NCBI RefSeq assembly: GCF_001886615.1
Contig: NZ_CP018139.1
Span: forward strand, 2,914,001-2,978,000
Source: Halomonas aestuarii
Lineage (GTDB): Bacteria > Pseudomonadota > Gammaproteobacteria > Pseudomonadales > Halomonadaceae
DNA length: 64,000 nt
Direction of reading: 5' to 3'
Positions 1 through 8,766 of this stretch are shown here, piece after piece. The notes beneath the pieces were generated by a model. The model saw nothing but the letters and a program-made list of their open reading frames with translations. It had not been told where the DNA came from and did no database searches. Within the stretch, counting starts at the first letter, position 1, and each line of letters opens with the position of its first letter. A program made the translations under genes and the position numbers.

Positions 1-276
1 CGCGCTGACCTCGGTGGACACGTACCCCGGGACGAGTTCACTGATCTCGCTGCCGATCTCCACGGCCACGGTGTCGAGGGCATCGTCGATGTCGGTGGCA
101 TGGCGGGCGATCTCGGCCAGCCGTGCCCGGCGTGCCTCGTGCTGGGCCGCCTGCAGGATCAGCGACGGGTTGGTCGTGGCGTCGGTGGGCGAGAAGCGTC
201 GGATCGCCTCGAGGTCGCCGGTATCGGCCACCACGGTGGTCATGGCCTTGAGTTGTGAAAGCAGGTCGTCTGCCAT
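1..276 (-). CDS. tal: Transaldolase, N-terminal part (runs off window)
   Basis: Transaldolase moves a dihydroxyacetone unit between sugar phosphates in the non-oxidative pentose phosphate pathway, in the cytoplasm. The 92 visible codons begin [20 protein letters not shown] and contain the family motif [13 protein letters not shown] at about residues 32-44, then [19 protein letters not shown], as in TalA/TalB. The active-site lysine lies further on and is outside the window. The start is the ATG at 274-276, with GGAGGG about 8 nt upstream. It is divergent from the Bcr/CflA gene, and the 139-bp gap between them must hold both promoters, though I see no clear -35/-10 pair there. Confident family call; truncated only by the window edge. 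Confidence 0.93.
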   Translation of the reverse strand, partial: MADDLLSQLKAMTTVVADTGDLEAIRRFSPTDATTNPSLILQAAQHEARRARLAEIARHATDIDDALDTVAVEIGSEISELVPGYVSTEVSA

Positions 277-415
277 GGTGAGGGTCCCTCCGGTTGTCGT
301 GGCGTTCACTTTAGCAAGGCAGGATGGGTGAATATAGGCGGTCGGGCCACTGGTCGGGTTTTCGGTTATCATTAGCCCTCTATCTTTTTCTTCACAGACT
401 CCGTGGGGAGGCGCC

Positions 416-1651
416 TTGACCCTGAACTCGCGACGCGTGGCCCTGCTGGTCGCCGCCAACACGGCCCTGGCCCCCTTCGCCATCGATGCCTACCTGCCCG
501 CCATGGCGGCGCTGGCGGACTCGGTCGGCGCCAGCATCCATCACACCGAGATGTCGCTCAGCGCCTTCCTGGCCGGTTTCGCCCTCGGCCAGCTGCTGTT
601 CGGGCCGCTTTCCGACCGCGTGGGGCGCAAGCCGGTGCTGCTCGGCGGGCTGGTGGCCTTCATGGTGACGAGCCTGGCCATCACCACGGTGGACACGCTG
701 CCCGAACTGTTGGCCTGGCGGTTCCTGCAGGCTCTCGGCGGCGGCGCCTGCGTGGTCAACTCCGCCGCCATCGTGCGCGACTGCTTCCAGGGTCGCGAGG
801 CGGCCAAGGTCATGTCGACCATGGCGATGATCATGATGCTGGCGCCACTGGCGGCCCCGGCGGTGGGCAGCGGTCTGCTCTATCTCGCCGACTGGTGGCT
901 GATCTTCGTCTTCCTGGCGGTCTACGCCGCCTTCCTGTTCTGGCTGATGGGGACCCAGCTGCCCGAGACAAGGGCCGCGGATCGTCCCTCGGCCTCCTTC
1001 GGCCAGGTCCTGTCGAACTACGCCAGCGTGCTGCGCCATCGCGAGGGCATGGGCTATATCTGTGCGGCCTCGATGTCCTTCGCCGGGCTGTTCGCCTTCA
1101 TCACCGCCTCGCCCTTCCTCTACCTGGACCATTTCGGCCTGTCGCCGGCGCTCTATCCCGTCGTCTTCGGCGCCAACGTGGTCACCATGGCGGCGTCCAA
1201 CCGTCTCAACATCCGCCTGCTGCGCCGTCGCAGTCCCCAGCAGAACCTGCGTCTGGGGCTGGGCATCCAGCTGGTGGCCACCTCGGGGCTCGTGCTGATG
1301 GTGGCAACCGGCCTGGCGTCACTCTGGACGTTGGTCCCGCTGGTCATGCTGTTCGCCGGCACCATCGGACTGGTGGCCCCCAACGCCATCTCCTCGCTGC
1401 TGGATCACTTCCACCACATGAGCGCCACCGCCGCGGCCCTGCAGGGCACCCTGCAGTTCTCCAGTGGGGCGCTCGCGGGGATGCTGGTGGGGGCCTTCGA
1501 GGTCGACAGCGCCTGGCCGATGGTGCTGACCATGCTGGTCGCCGCCACCCTCGGCAACATCGGCTTCCGAGTGCTGGCGGGCCGCGCAGGCGGAACCCCG
1601 CTGAACCGGTCAGGCGATGAGATGACGGAGGTTTCTCGCAACGTGTCATGA
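416..1651 (+). CDS. Bcr/CflA family MFS drug efflux transporter
   Basis: An inner-membrane proton-driven exporter of the major facilitator superfamily, 411 residues, the normal length. The N-terminus has the Bcr/CflA signature [13 protein letters not shown] at about residues 21-33, and MFS motif A ([16 protein letters not shown]) follows in the loop after TM2. About 12 hydrophobic segments are visible. The start is a TTG at 416 with GGGGAG about 6 nt upstream; no better ATG in frame precedes the conserved N-terminus. The substrate cannot be read from sequence; Bcr-type proteins export bicyclomycin, chloramphenicol, sulfonamides or small peptides. The last codons overlap the Pho box that serves pstS. 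Confidence 0.9.
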   Translation: MTLNSRRVALLVAANTALAPFAIDAYLPAMAALADSVGASIHHTEMSLSAFLAGFALGQLLFGPLSDRVGRKPVLLGGLVAFMVTSLAITTVDTLPELLAWRFLQALGGGACVVNSAAIVRDCFQGREAAKVMSTMAMIMMLAPLAAPAVGSGLLYLADWWLIFVFLAVYAAFLFWLMGTQLPETRAADRPSASFGQVLSNYASVLRHREGMGYICAASMSFAGLFAFITASPFLYLDHFGLSPALYPVVFGANVVTMAASNRLNIRLLRRRSPQQNLRLGLGIQLVATSGLVLMVATGLASLWTLVPLVMLFAGTIGLVAPNAISSLLDHFHHMSATAAALQGTLQFSSGALAGMLVGAFEVDSAWPMVLTMLVAATLGNIGFRVLAGRAGGTPLNRSGDEMTEVSRNVS

Positions 1652-1660
1652 AGCTGTCAC
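1643..1660 (+). promoter_or_regulatory. Pho box upstream of pstS
   Basis: The 18 bases GTGTCATGAAGCTGTCAC match the PhoB-box consensus (two CTGTCA-type heptamers separated by 4 bp) at 15 of 18 positions, with a perfect second heptamer. The box lies 61 bp before the pstS ATG. Its first half covers the final codons of the Bcr/CflA gene, whose TGA is at 1649-1651. It predicts PhoB-activated expression of pstSCAB under phosphate starvation. The -10 candidate at 1671-1676 is weak, as is common for PhoB-dependent promoters. Confidence 0.85.
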
Positions 1661-1721
1661 TTTCCTGGGGCATCGTGTGTGTCGCGAAGGTTGCTCACTG
1701 CCCCAATCAGGAGATCGCTCC

Positions 1722-2735
1722 ATGAATCGCATCCTCAAGACCACCGTCATCGCTGCCGCCGTCATCGGCGTTACCGGTGTTGCCCAGGCTCGCGAGCAGG
1801 TCCGCATCGTCGGCTCCAGCACCGTCTATCCGTTCGCCAGCTACGTGGCCGAGGAGTTCGGTGCCACCACCGATTACCCGACGCCGGTCATCGAGTCCAC
1901 CGGTTCCGGTGGTGGTCTGCGCCTGTTCTGCAACGGCGTGGGTGACGACACTGTGGACATCACCAACGCCTCGCGTCGCATGAAGCCCTCCGAGTTCGAG
2001 CGCTGTGCCGAGAATGGCGTCACCGACATCACCGAGGCCTTCATTGGCTACGACGGCATCGCCTTCGCCCAGTCCAGCACCAACGAGGCGATGGACGTCA
2101 CCCGCGAGCAGATCTTTCTGGCGCTCGCCGCCCAGGTGCCGGTGGAGGGCGAACTGGTCGACAACCCCTACACCCAGTGGAGCGAGATCGACGACGCCCT
2201 GCCGGCGCGTGAGATCGCCGTCTACGGCCCACCCACCACCTCCGGCACCCGTGATGCCTTCGAGGAACTGGTGATGGAAGCCGCGTCCGAGGACATGGAG
2301 GCCTACGGCGGTGAGGGCTACACCGACATCCGCACCGACGGCGCCTTCATCGATGCCGGCGAGAACGACAACCTGATCGTCCAGCGCCTGGCCGAGAATA
2401 CCGATGCCTTTGGCATCTTCGGCTACTCTTTTCTCGAGGAAAATGCCGACACCTTGATCGGGTCCAGCATCGACGGTGTCGCGCCGACGCCGGATGCCAT
2501 CGGCAGCGGTGAGTACCCGGTATCGCGCTCGCTGTTCTTCTACGTGAAGAACCAGCACGCCGACGAGGTGCCGGCCATGGACGCCTACGCCAAGATGTTC
2601 ATGAGCGAGATGATGATCGGTGACCTGGGCTACCTGAAGGGCATTGGCCTCATTCCGGCGCCGCAGGAGACGCGCGAGGAGGCGCGTCAGGTCGTGGAGA
2701 GCCACGAGACGATCGAGCTGGCCGACCTGAAATAA
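1722..2735 (+). CDS. pstS: Phosphate ABC transporter, periplasmic binding protein PstS
   Basis: High-affinity periplasmic phosphate-binding subunit, 337 residues. A classical signal peptide covers about residues 1-22 (positively charged start, hydrophobic core, cleavage after VAQA). The mature protein opens with VRIVGSSTVYPFA, the phosphate-binding loop of PstS/SphX-type proteins, and later has ESTGSGGGLRLFC and GPPTTSGTRDAFEEL, both ligand-contact regions. An in-frame start further upstream (1677) is unlikely because the ATG at 1722 has AGGAGA in front and begins the signal peptide. It is first in pstSCAB and separated from pstC by 115 bp containing a strong hairpin. The preceding Pho box indicates phosphate control. 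Confidence 0.95.
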   Translation: MNRILKTTVIAAAVIGVTGVAQAREQVRIVGSSTVYPFASYVAEEFGATTDYPTPVIESTGSGGGLRLFCNGVGDDTVDITNASRRMKPSEFERCAENGVTDITEAFIGYDGIAFAQSSTNEAMDVTREQIFLALAAQVPVEGELVDNPYTQWSEIDDALPAREIAVYGPPTTSGTRDAFEELVMEAASEDMEAYGGEGYTDIRTDGAFIDAGENDNLIVQRLAENTDAFGIFGYSFLEENADTLIGSSIDGVAPTPDAIGSGEYPVSRSLFFYVKNQHADEVPAMDAYAKMFMSEMMIGDLGYLKGIGLIPAPQETREEARQVVESHETIELADLK

Positions 2736-2756
2736 CGCTGGCCCCTCTTGTCTCGC

Positions 2757-2785
2757 CCGGCCGGCAGCCAGACGCTGCCGGCCGG
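2757..2785 (+). other. Intercistronic hairpin between pstS and pstC
   Basis: A perfect 12-bp stem (2757-2768 with 2774-2785) with a 5-nt loop and no following U-tract. Such hairpins after a binding-protein gene commonly protect the upstream mRNA or partly stop transcription, giving more binding protein than permease. That role is inferred here. Confidence 0.6.
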
Positions 2786-2850
2786 TTCACGTTTCGTCAG
2801 GCAAGGCCGTCCGCGGCCCGCCGGCGTATGCATTCATTCGAGAGATTCCT

Positions 2851-4107
2851 ATGCAGACCAACCAGATAATCGCCATCTTCGGCGGCGCCCTGCTGCTGCT
2901 GGGTCTGATAGCCTTCTTCCTCGGGCGTGCCAAGGCGACCCGGGTGCGGGCCGGCGGCACGGCCATGTACGCCCAGCCCGACCAGTATGCCTGGTTCACC
3001 GTGCTGGCCACGGCAGGCCCCGCCCTGGTGGTGAGTGCCGTCGGCGGCTTCCTGATGCTGCTGCTCGGGGCCGAGATCCCCACCCCCTACCTGCTGGCCG
3101 GCAGCCTGGTCGTGGCCTGCCTTGGCCTGGCCATCGGCATGCTGATGGTGCGCCCCGACTTCCATGCCCGCCAGGCCATCGAGCGGGTGATCCGCTTCCT
3201 GCTGGCGGGGGCCGCGCTGATCTCCATCTTCACCACCCTGGGCATCCTGGTGTCGATCATCGGCGAGGCCCTGCGCTTCTTCCAGATGCAGAACTTCTGG
3301 GACTTCATCACCGGGACGACCTGGAATCCGGGCGCCAGCTTCCTCGAGGCCGCCGGGCGTGCGGACGAGGGGGGCAGCGCCGCCCAGTTCGGCTCGGTGC
3401 CGCTGTTCGCCGGTACCTTCATGATCACCGCGGTGGCGATGCTGGTGGCGATTCCCATCGGCCTGCTGGCGGCCATCTACATGGCCGAGTTCGCCCCCCA
3501 GCGCGTGCGCACCCTCGCCAAACCGGTGCTCGAGGTGCTGGCCGGCATTCCCACCGTGGTGTACGGTTTCTTCGCCGCCATCACCGTGGCGCCGATCATC
3601 GTCAGCGTGGCCGGCTTCTTCGGGCTCGATGCCTCCTTCAACAACGCCCTCGCCCCCGGCATCGTCATGGGCATCATGATCATCCCCTTCATCTCGTCGC
3701 TCTCCGACGACGTGATCACCTCGGTCCCCGACAGCATGCGCCAGGGCTCGCTGGCGCTGGGCATGACCAAGGGCGAGACGATCCGCGACGTGGTCATTCC
3801 CGCGGCACTGCCTGGGATCATCTCCGCCTCGCTGCTGGCGGTCTCCCGGGCGCTGGGCGAGACCATGATCGTGGTGATGGCCGCCGGCATGCGGCCCAAT
3901 CTTACCGCCAACCCGCTGGAAGACATGACCACCGTGACGGTGCGCATCGTGGCCGCCCTGACCGGCGACCAGGAGTTCGCCAGCGCCGAGACCCTTTCCG
4001 CCTTCGCGCTGGGCCTGGTGCTCTTCGTGGTGACCCTGAGCCTGAACCTGGTCTCGGTGATCATGATTCGCCGTTTCCGCGAGAAGTACCGGGTCAACAA
4101 CCTGTAA
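2851..4107 (+). CDS. pstC: Phosphate ABC transporter permease PstC (long form)
   Basis: Inner-membrane permease subunit of the phosphate importer, 418 residues. It is longer than E. coli PstC (about 320) because of an extra N-terminal region of about 110 residues with two or three hydrophobic segments, a form I associate with Halomonas and Vibrio relatives. The C-terminal half has the binding-protein-dependent permease fold, with the EAA-type loop ALGMTKGETIRDVVIPAALPG followed by SRALGETM. The start ATG at 2851 follows GAGAG. pstA begins 18 bp downstream. Confidence 0.92.
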   Translation: MQTNQIIAIFGGALLLLGLIAFFLGRAKATRVRAGGTAMYAQPDQYAWFTVLATAGPALVVSAVGGFLMLLLGAEIPTPYLLAGSLVVACLGLAIGMLMVRPDFHARQAIERVIRFLLAGAALISIFTTLGILVSIIGEALRFFQMQNFWDFITGTTWNPGASFLEAAGRADEGGSAAQFGSVPLFAGTFMITAVAMLVAIPIGLLAAIYMAEFAPQRVRTLAKPVLEVLAGIPTVVYGFFAAITVAPIIVSVAGFFGLDASFNNALAPGIVMGIMIIPFISSLSDDVITSVPDSMRQGSLALGMTKGETIRDVVIPAALPGIISASLLAVSRALGETMIVVMAAGMRPNLTANPLEDMTTVTVRIVAALTGDQEFASAETLSAFALGLVLFVVTLSLNLVSVIMIRRFREKYRVNNL

Positions 4108-4125
4108 CGCCGAGGACATGTTCCG

Positions 4126-5292
4126 ATGAGTCAATCCTTCGACGACATCAGCGCCCAGCTGAAGCGCCGCCATCGCAAGTCGGCGCGCCTGAAGTGGATC
4201 TCCATGGGCGCCCTGGGGCTGGCCGGCCTGTTCCTGGTGCTGTTCTTCGCCGACATGCTGGTCAAGGGCATGCCGGCGTTCCAGCAGGCCCAGATCCAGG
4301 TCCAGGTGGACTATAGCGAGCAGGCCAGCCAGATCCCCCTGGCCGCCGTGAACGAGGAGGCCCGCCCGCTGGTCAGCCGCGGCTACCTGCGCCTGATCCC
4401 CGGGCGCATGGAAGACGATCCCGACCTGCTGGGCACCACGCGCATGGAGTGGGTGCTCGCCGACGGCCAGGTGGACCAGTACCTCAAGGGCCACCACAGC
4501 AAGCTCAAGGCCGGCGATCGGGCCGTGGTCGACCGGCTGGTGGAGGAGGGGCGTGCCGAGCTCCGCTTCAACACCACCTTCTTCACCAGCGGCGACTCCA
4601 AGATGCCCGAGCTCACCGGCATCGCGTCCGCCGCCATGGGCACGCTGCTGACCCTGCTGGTGACCCTGGCGGTGTCCTTCCCGATCGGCGTGATGACCGC
4701 CGTCTACCTGGAGGAGTTCGCCCCGGACAACCGCATCACCCAGGCCATCGAGATCAACATCAACAACCTGGCGGCGATCCCCTCGATCCTCTTCGGCCTG
4801 CTGGGCCTGGCGATCTTCATCAACTTCTTCGGCGTGCCGCGCTCCTCGCCGCTGGTCGGTGGCCTGACGCTGGCGCTGATGACCCTGCCGGTGATCATCA
4901 TCGCCACCCGCACGGCGCTGCGCAGCGTGCCGGAGTCGATTCGCCACGCCGCCTTCGGGGTGGGCTGTTCGCGCTGGCAGGTGGTGCGCGACCACGTGTT
5001 GCCGCTGGCGCTGCCGGGGATCATGACCGGCTCGATCATCGGCCTGGCCCAGGCCATGGGCGAGACGGCCCCGCTGATCATCGTCGGCATGGTGGCCTTC
5101 ATCCCGGACGTCACCACCTCCTTCACCGAGGCCGCTACCGTGCTGCCCGCGCAGATCTTCACCTGGGCAGGCGAGCCCGACCGGGCCTTCATCGAGAAGA
5201 CCTCCGGGGGCATCCTCGTGCTGCTGGCCGTCCTGATCAGCCTGAATGCCACGGCGGTGGTGCTGCGCAAGAAATTCGAGCGCCGTTGGTAG
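4126..5292 (+). CDS. pstA: Phosphate ABC transporter permease PstA
   Basis: Second permease subunit of the phosphate importer, 388 residues, also longer than E. coli PstA. One N-terminal transmembrane segment (about residues 24-46) is followed by a periplasmic stretch of roughly 100 residues before the conserved permease domain. The EAA loop reads [20 protein letters not shown] and is followed by [11 protein letters not shown], the paired motif of PstA. It lies between pstC (18 bp) and pstB (28 bp), so one transcript is likely. Confidence 0.93.
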   Translation: MSQSFDDISAQLKRRHRKSARLKWISMGALGLAGLFLVLFFADMLVKGMPAFQQAQIQVQVDYSEQASQIPLAAVNEEARPLVSRGYLRLIPGRMEDDPDLLGTTRMEWVLADGQVDQYLKGHHSKLKAGDRAVVDRLVEEGRAELRFNTTFFTSGDSKMPELTGIASAAMGTLLTLLVTLAVSFPIGVMTAVYLEEFAPDNRITQAIEININNLAAIPSILFGLLGLAIFINFFGVPRSSPLVGGLTLALMTLPVIIIATRTALRSVPESIRHAAFGVGCSRWQVVRDHVLPLALPGIMTGSIIGLAQAMGETAPLIIVGMVAFIPDVTTSFTEAATVLPAQIFTWAGEPDRAFIEKTSGGILVLLAVLISLNATAVVLRKKFERRW

Positions 5293-5320
5293 CCACCGAC
5301 ACGACACAGGATATCCTCAG

Positions 5321-6181
5321 ATGAACATGCAAGTTGCCGAGCGGAGTATTGCGCCCATGTCAGGTGATCAACGGTCACGTCACGAACCCGGTCAGCCGGT
5401 GACCCGCAACGAGGATGCCCACCACGAGCTGAGCATCCGCGTGCGCGACCTCAACCTCTGGTACGGCCAGAGCCAGGCGCTCAAGGGCATCGACATCGAT
5501 GTCTTCCAGAAGAACGTCACGGCGCTGATCGGGCCGTCCGGCTGTGGCAAGTCGACCTTCCTGCGCTGCCTCAACCGCATGAACGACCTGATCCCCAATG
5601 TCCGTCTCGAGGGGCTGGTGGAGATGGACGGTCGCGACGTCAACGCCGCCAAGATGGACGAGGTGGCCCTGCGCCGCCGGGTGGGGATGGTCTTCCAGAA
5701 GCCCAACCCCTTCCCCAAGTCGATCTACGAGAACGTCTCCTACGCCCCGCGAATGCACGACCTGGTGAGCCGCAAGACGGACCAGGACGAGCTGGTGGAA
5801 AGGGCCCTGCGGGATGCCGGCCTCTGGGAAGAGGTCAAGGACAAGCTGCACCAGCCCGGCACCTCGCTCTCCGGTGGCCAGCAGCAGCGCCTGTGCATCG
5901 CCCGGGCCATCGCCGTGCAGCCCGACGTGATCCTGATGGATGAGCCGACCTCGGCCCTGGACCCGATCTCCACGGCGACCATCGAAGACCTGATGGACAA
6001 GCTCAAGCAGCAGTTCACCATCATCACCGTGACCCACAACATGCAGCAGGCGGCGCGAGTGGCCGATTACACCGCCTTCTTCCACCTGGGCGAGATCATC
6101 GAGTACAACGACACCAAGACGATGTTCTCCAACCCCCACACCAAGAAGACGGAAGACTACATCACCGGTCGCTACGGCTGA
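5321..6181 (+). CDS. pstB: Phosphate ABC transporter ATP-binding protein PstB
   Basis: ATPase of the phosphate importer, 286 residues from the ATG at 5321, which has AGGA 9-10 nt upstream; an alternative ATG lies at 5357. Walker A is GPSGCGKST, the ABC signature is [14 protein letters not shown], and Walker B is [12 protein letters not shown]. The stretch [20 protein letters not shown] is diagnostic of PstB. The family-typical phoU does not follow: a hairpin and the arsenic-linked gap gene come next. PhoU may be elsewhere in the genome. Confidence 0.96.
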   Translation: MNMQVAERSIAPMSGDQRSRHEPGQPVTRNEDAHHELSIRVRDLNLWYGQSQALKGIDIDVFQKNVTALIGPSGCGKSTFLRCLNRMNDLIPNVRLEGLVEMDGRDVNAAKMDEVALRRRVGMVFQKPNPFPKSIYENVSYAPRMHDLVSRKTDQDELVERALRDAGLWEEVKDKLHQPGTSLSGGQQQRLCIARAIAVQPDVILMDEPTSALDPISTATIEDLMDKLKQQFTIITVTHNMQQAARVADYTAFFHLGEIIEYNDTKTMFSNPHTKKTEDYITGRYG

Positions 6182-6220
6182 GGCGGAGGGCGAGGCCGCC
6201 CCGAGAGCAGAGCGATCGAC

Positions 6221-6241
6221 GGGGACGCCAGCGGCGTCCCC
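6221..6241 (+). terminator. Hairpin after pstB
   Basis: A perfect 9-bp GC stem (GGGGACGCC / GGCGTCCCC) with a 3-nt loop, 40 bp after the pstB stop. There is no U-run, so it is a plausible but unproven transcription end for pstSCAB. Confidence 0.5.
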
Positions 6242-6262
6242 GTTGCCGTGTCGGTCACGGGA

Positions 6263-6298
6263 TTGACACGGGGGGCTTATATATATGGAATTCCATAT
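6263..6298 (+). promoter_or_regulatory. gap-arsJ promoter with ArsR-like palindromic operator
   Basis: TTGACA at 6263-6268 is a perfect -35 box. At 17-bp spacing TGGAAT (6286-6291) could serve as -10. The perfect 16-bp palindrome ATATGGAATTCCATAT (6283-6298) covers that -10 region, where a repressor would block polymerase. A similar 16-bp element precedes acr3 at 20153-20168. Both operons are of ars type and a canonical ArsR is encoded at 11488, so ArsR is the likely ligand; that assignment is inference. Confidence 0.65.
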
Positions 6299-6331
6299 GT
6301 TTAAGGCACCCCGACCCCTCGAGGAGACACC

Positions 6332-7390
6332 ATGACAGTCCGTATCGGCATCAACGGCTTCGGTCGCATCGGCCGCCTCGCCCTGCGCAGCCTCTGGCCC
6401 CGGGTCGAGGCCGGGGAGGCCGAGGTCGTGCGCATCAATGACCCGGGCGGCGATGCCGCCACCTTCGCCCACCTGCTGGAGTTCGACTCGGTGCACGGCC
6501 ACTGGTCGCCGGGACAGGGCATCCAGGCCGAGGAGGACGCCCTGGTGATCGACGGCCACCGCATCGCCTTCAGCGCCCACCGGGCGCTGGGCGACGGCGA
6601 CTGGTCCGCCTGCCGGGTGACCCTCGAGTGCTCCGGCAGCATGAAGACGCGGGAAGCGCTTCAGGCCTACCTGGACCAGGGCGTCGAGAGGGTCGTGGTC
6701 AGTGCGCCGGTGAAGGAGGAGGGCGTGCTGAACGTGGTGATGGGCGTCAACGACAATCGCTTCGACCCGGCCGCGCACCGCATCGTCACCGCGGCGAGTT
6801 GCACCACCAACTGCCTGGCGCCGGTGGTCAAGGTGATCCACGAGACCTTCGGCATTCGCCACGGCTCGATGACCACGGTGCACGACATCACCAACACCCA
6901 GGTCATCCTCGATACCCCGAGCTCGCCGGACAGGCCCGACCTGCGCCGCTCCCGGGCCTGCGGCATGAGCCTGATCCCCACCACCACGGGTTCGGCCAGG
7001 GCGATCACGGCGATCTTCCCGGAGCTCGAGGGCAAGCTGAACGGCCATGCCATCCGCGTGCCCCTGGCCAACGCCTCGCTCACCGACATGGTCTTCGAGC
7101 TCGCGCGCGAGGTGACGGTGGAGGAGGTCAACGCCGCGCTCGAGGCGGCCGCCGAGGGAGAACTGGCCGGCATCCTCGGTTATGAAGCACGCCCGCTGGT
7201 CTCCATCGACTACCGCACCGACCCGCGCAGCGCGATCATCGACGCCCTCTCCACGCTGGTGGTGGGCGGCACCCAGCTCAAGCTCTACGCCTGGTACGAC
7301 AACGAGTGGGGCTACGCCAACCGCACCGTCGAGCTGGCCCTGAAGGTGGGGAGTGAGCCGGTGGGCCGTGAGCGGGTGGGCCATGGGTGA
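6332..7390 (+). CDS. gapdh: ArsJ-associated glyceraldehyde-3-phosphate dehydrogenase
   Basis: NAD-dependent type I GAPDH, 352 residues. It has the Rossmann start [12 protein letters not shown] (residues 4-15) and the active-site motif [10 protein letters not shown] with the catalytic cysteine. The end [12 protein letters not shown] is also diagnostic. In ars operons this enzyme uses arsenate in place of phosphate, giving unstable 1-arseno-3-phosphoglycerate for export by ArsJ. The arsJ ATG lies inside the last codons of this gene (8-nt overlap), and a palindromic promoter precedes it, so a detoxification role is much more likely than housekeeping glycolysis. The start ATG at 6332 has GAGGAGA upstream. 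Confidence 0.9.
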   Translation: MTVRIGINGFGRIGRLALRSLWPRVEAGEAEVVRINDPGGDAATFAHLLEFDSVHGHWSPGQGIQAEEDALVIDGHRIAFSAHRALGDGDWSACRVTLECSGSMKTREALQAYLDQGVERVVVSAPVKEEGVLNVVMGVNDNRFDPAAHRIVTAASCTTNCLAPVVKVIHETFGIRHGSMTTVHDITNTQVILDTPSSPDRPDLRRSRACGMSLIPTTTGSARAITAIFPELEGKLNGHAIRVPLANASLTDMVFELAREVTVEEVNAALEAAAEGELAGILGYEARPLVSIDYRTDPRSAIIDALSTLVVGGTQLKLYAWYDNEWGYANRTVELALKVGSEPVGRERVGHG

Positions 7391-8618
7391 GGTCGGCCCG
7401 CTGGCCGCGCGCCTCAAGGCGCTGCCCTTCGAGGTGCGCCAGTACCTGCTGATCACCGCCAACTACTGGGCCTTCACCCTCACCGACGGGGCCCTGCGCA
7501 TGCTGGTGGTGCTCCACTTCCACCAGCTGGGCTACTCGCCGCTGGAGGTGGCGCTGCTGTTCCTCTTCTACGAGGCCTTCGGCGTGGTCACCAACCTGGT
7601 GGGCGGCTGGCTGGGCGCGCGCCTGGGGCTCAACCGCACCATGAACGCGGGGCTTGCCCTGCAGGTCGTGGCGCTGGCCATGCTGACGGTGCCCGCGGGC
7701 TCGCTGACGGTGCCCTGGGTGATGGCGGCCCAGGCGCTCTCGGGCATCGCCAAGGACCTCAACAAGATGAGCGCCAAGAGCGCGGTGAAGGTGCTGGTGC
7801 CGAAGGACAGCCCCGGTGCCGGCAGCGCGCTCTATCGCTGGGTAGCGCTCCTCACCGGTTCCAAGAATGCGCTCAAGGGCGCCGGTTTCTTCCTCGGCGG
7901 GTTGCTGCTGACCCTGGTCGGCTTCCGCGGCGCGGTGATCGGGATGGCGCTGATGCTCCTCGCGGTGCTGGCCCTCTCCCTGGTTCGCTTGACGGCCGAC
8001 CTCGGCCGCCAGACACGCAAGCCCCGATTCTCGGAAGTGTTCTCCACGTCGCGGGCGGTCAACGTGCTCTCGGCGGCCAGGCTGTGCCTGTTCGCCTCCC
8101 GGGACGTCTGGTTCGTGGTGGCCCTGCCGGTGTTCCTCTATGACCAGCACGGCTGGAGCCACTGGACGGTGGGCGGCCTGCTGGCGCTCTGGGTGATCGG
8201 CTACGGTGGCGTCCAGAGCCAGGCGCCGCGCCTCACCGGCCGGGTCCGGGGCGAAACGCGGGGCGTCACGGTGGCCTGGGCCCTGGCCCTGTGTGGCCTG
8301 CCGGCGCTGCTGGCGCTGCTGCCCCTGGCCCAGGTCGGGTGGCTGGTGGCAGGGCTGCTGGCCTTCGGCGTGCTCTTCGCCATCAACTCCAGCTGGCACA
8401 GCTACCTGATCGTCCACTATGCGCGGGCCGACGGGGTCTCAATGGACGTCGGCTTCTACTACATGGCCAATGCCATGGGACGCCTCGCCGGGACCTTGCT
8501 CTCCGGCTGGCTCTACCAGAGCCAGGGGCTCGCCGCCTGCCTGTGGGTCTCGGCGGCCCTGGTGGCGGCGAGTGCCGCCCTCGCCCTGGCGCTGCCGCGG
8601 GAGGCACCTGCCCGCTGA
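7383..8618 (+). CDS. arsJ: Organoarsenical efflux MFS transporter ArsJ
   Basis: Inner-membrane MFS exporter of 1-arseno-3-phosphoglycerate, which breaks down to arsenate outside the cell. From the ATG at 7383 it has 411 residues and about 12 membrane segments, opening with [20 protein letters not shown] and then [12 protein letters not shown], as in ArsJ proteins. The conserved stretch [16 protein letters not shown] follows TM4. The start overlaps the gap stop by 8 nt, which implies translational coupling. A GTG at 7353 would extend it by 10 residues but lies deep inside gap. The gap-arsJ pairing makes the call firm. Confidence 0.92.
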   Translation: MGEVGPLAARLKALPFEVRQYLLITANYWAFTLTDGALRMLVVLHFHQLGYSPLEVALLFLFYEAFGVVTNLVGGWLGARLGLNRTMNAGLALQVVALAMLTVPAGSLTVPWVMAAQALSGIAKDLNKMSAKSAVKVLVPKDSPGAGSALYRWVALLTGSKNALKGAGFFLGGLLLTLVGFRGAVIGMALMLLAVLALSLVRLTADLGRQTRKPRFSEVFSTSRAVNVLSAARLCLFASRDVWFVVALPVFLYDQHGWSHWTVGGLLALWVIGYGGVQSQAPRLTGRVRGETRGVTVAWALALCGLPALLALLPLAQVGWLVAGLLAFGVLFAINSSWHSYLIVHYARADGVSMDVGFYYMANAMGRLAGTLLSGWLYQSQGLAACLWVSAALVAASAALALALPREAPAR

Positions 8619-8766
8619 CGTCGCATGCGAGGGGACGCGTGGCGGTGTCTGGCCTCGTCCTTCGGTCATCTTCGACTAGGCTTGAGTCAATCGCCGATGT
8701 CCTGTCAGGAGTGACGCTGGGGTCATCCTGCCCGGATCGACAGGCCTCCCGCCGGAGTTCTTTCAC

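Noticed and set aside
2797..5307. Long minus-strand open frame (836 codons) opposite pstC/pstA
   Set aside because: His/Gln/Gly/Arg-rich low-complexity translation typical of an antisense frame in high-GC DNA; the plus strand encodes clear PstC and PstA.
6332..7390. Housekeeping glycolytic GAPDH
   Set aside because: The 8-nt overlap with arsJ and the palindromic promoter point to the arsenic-specific form.
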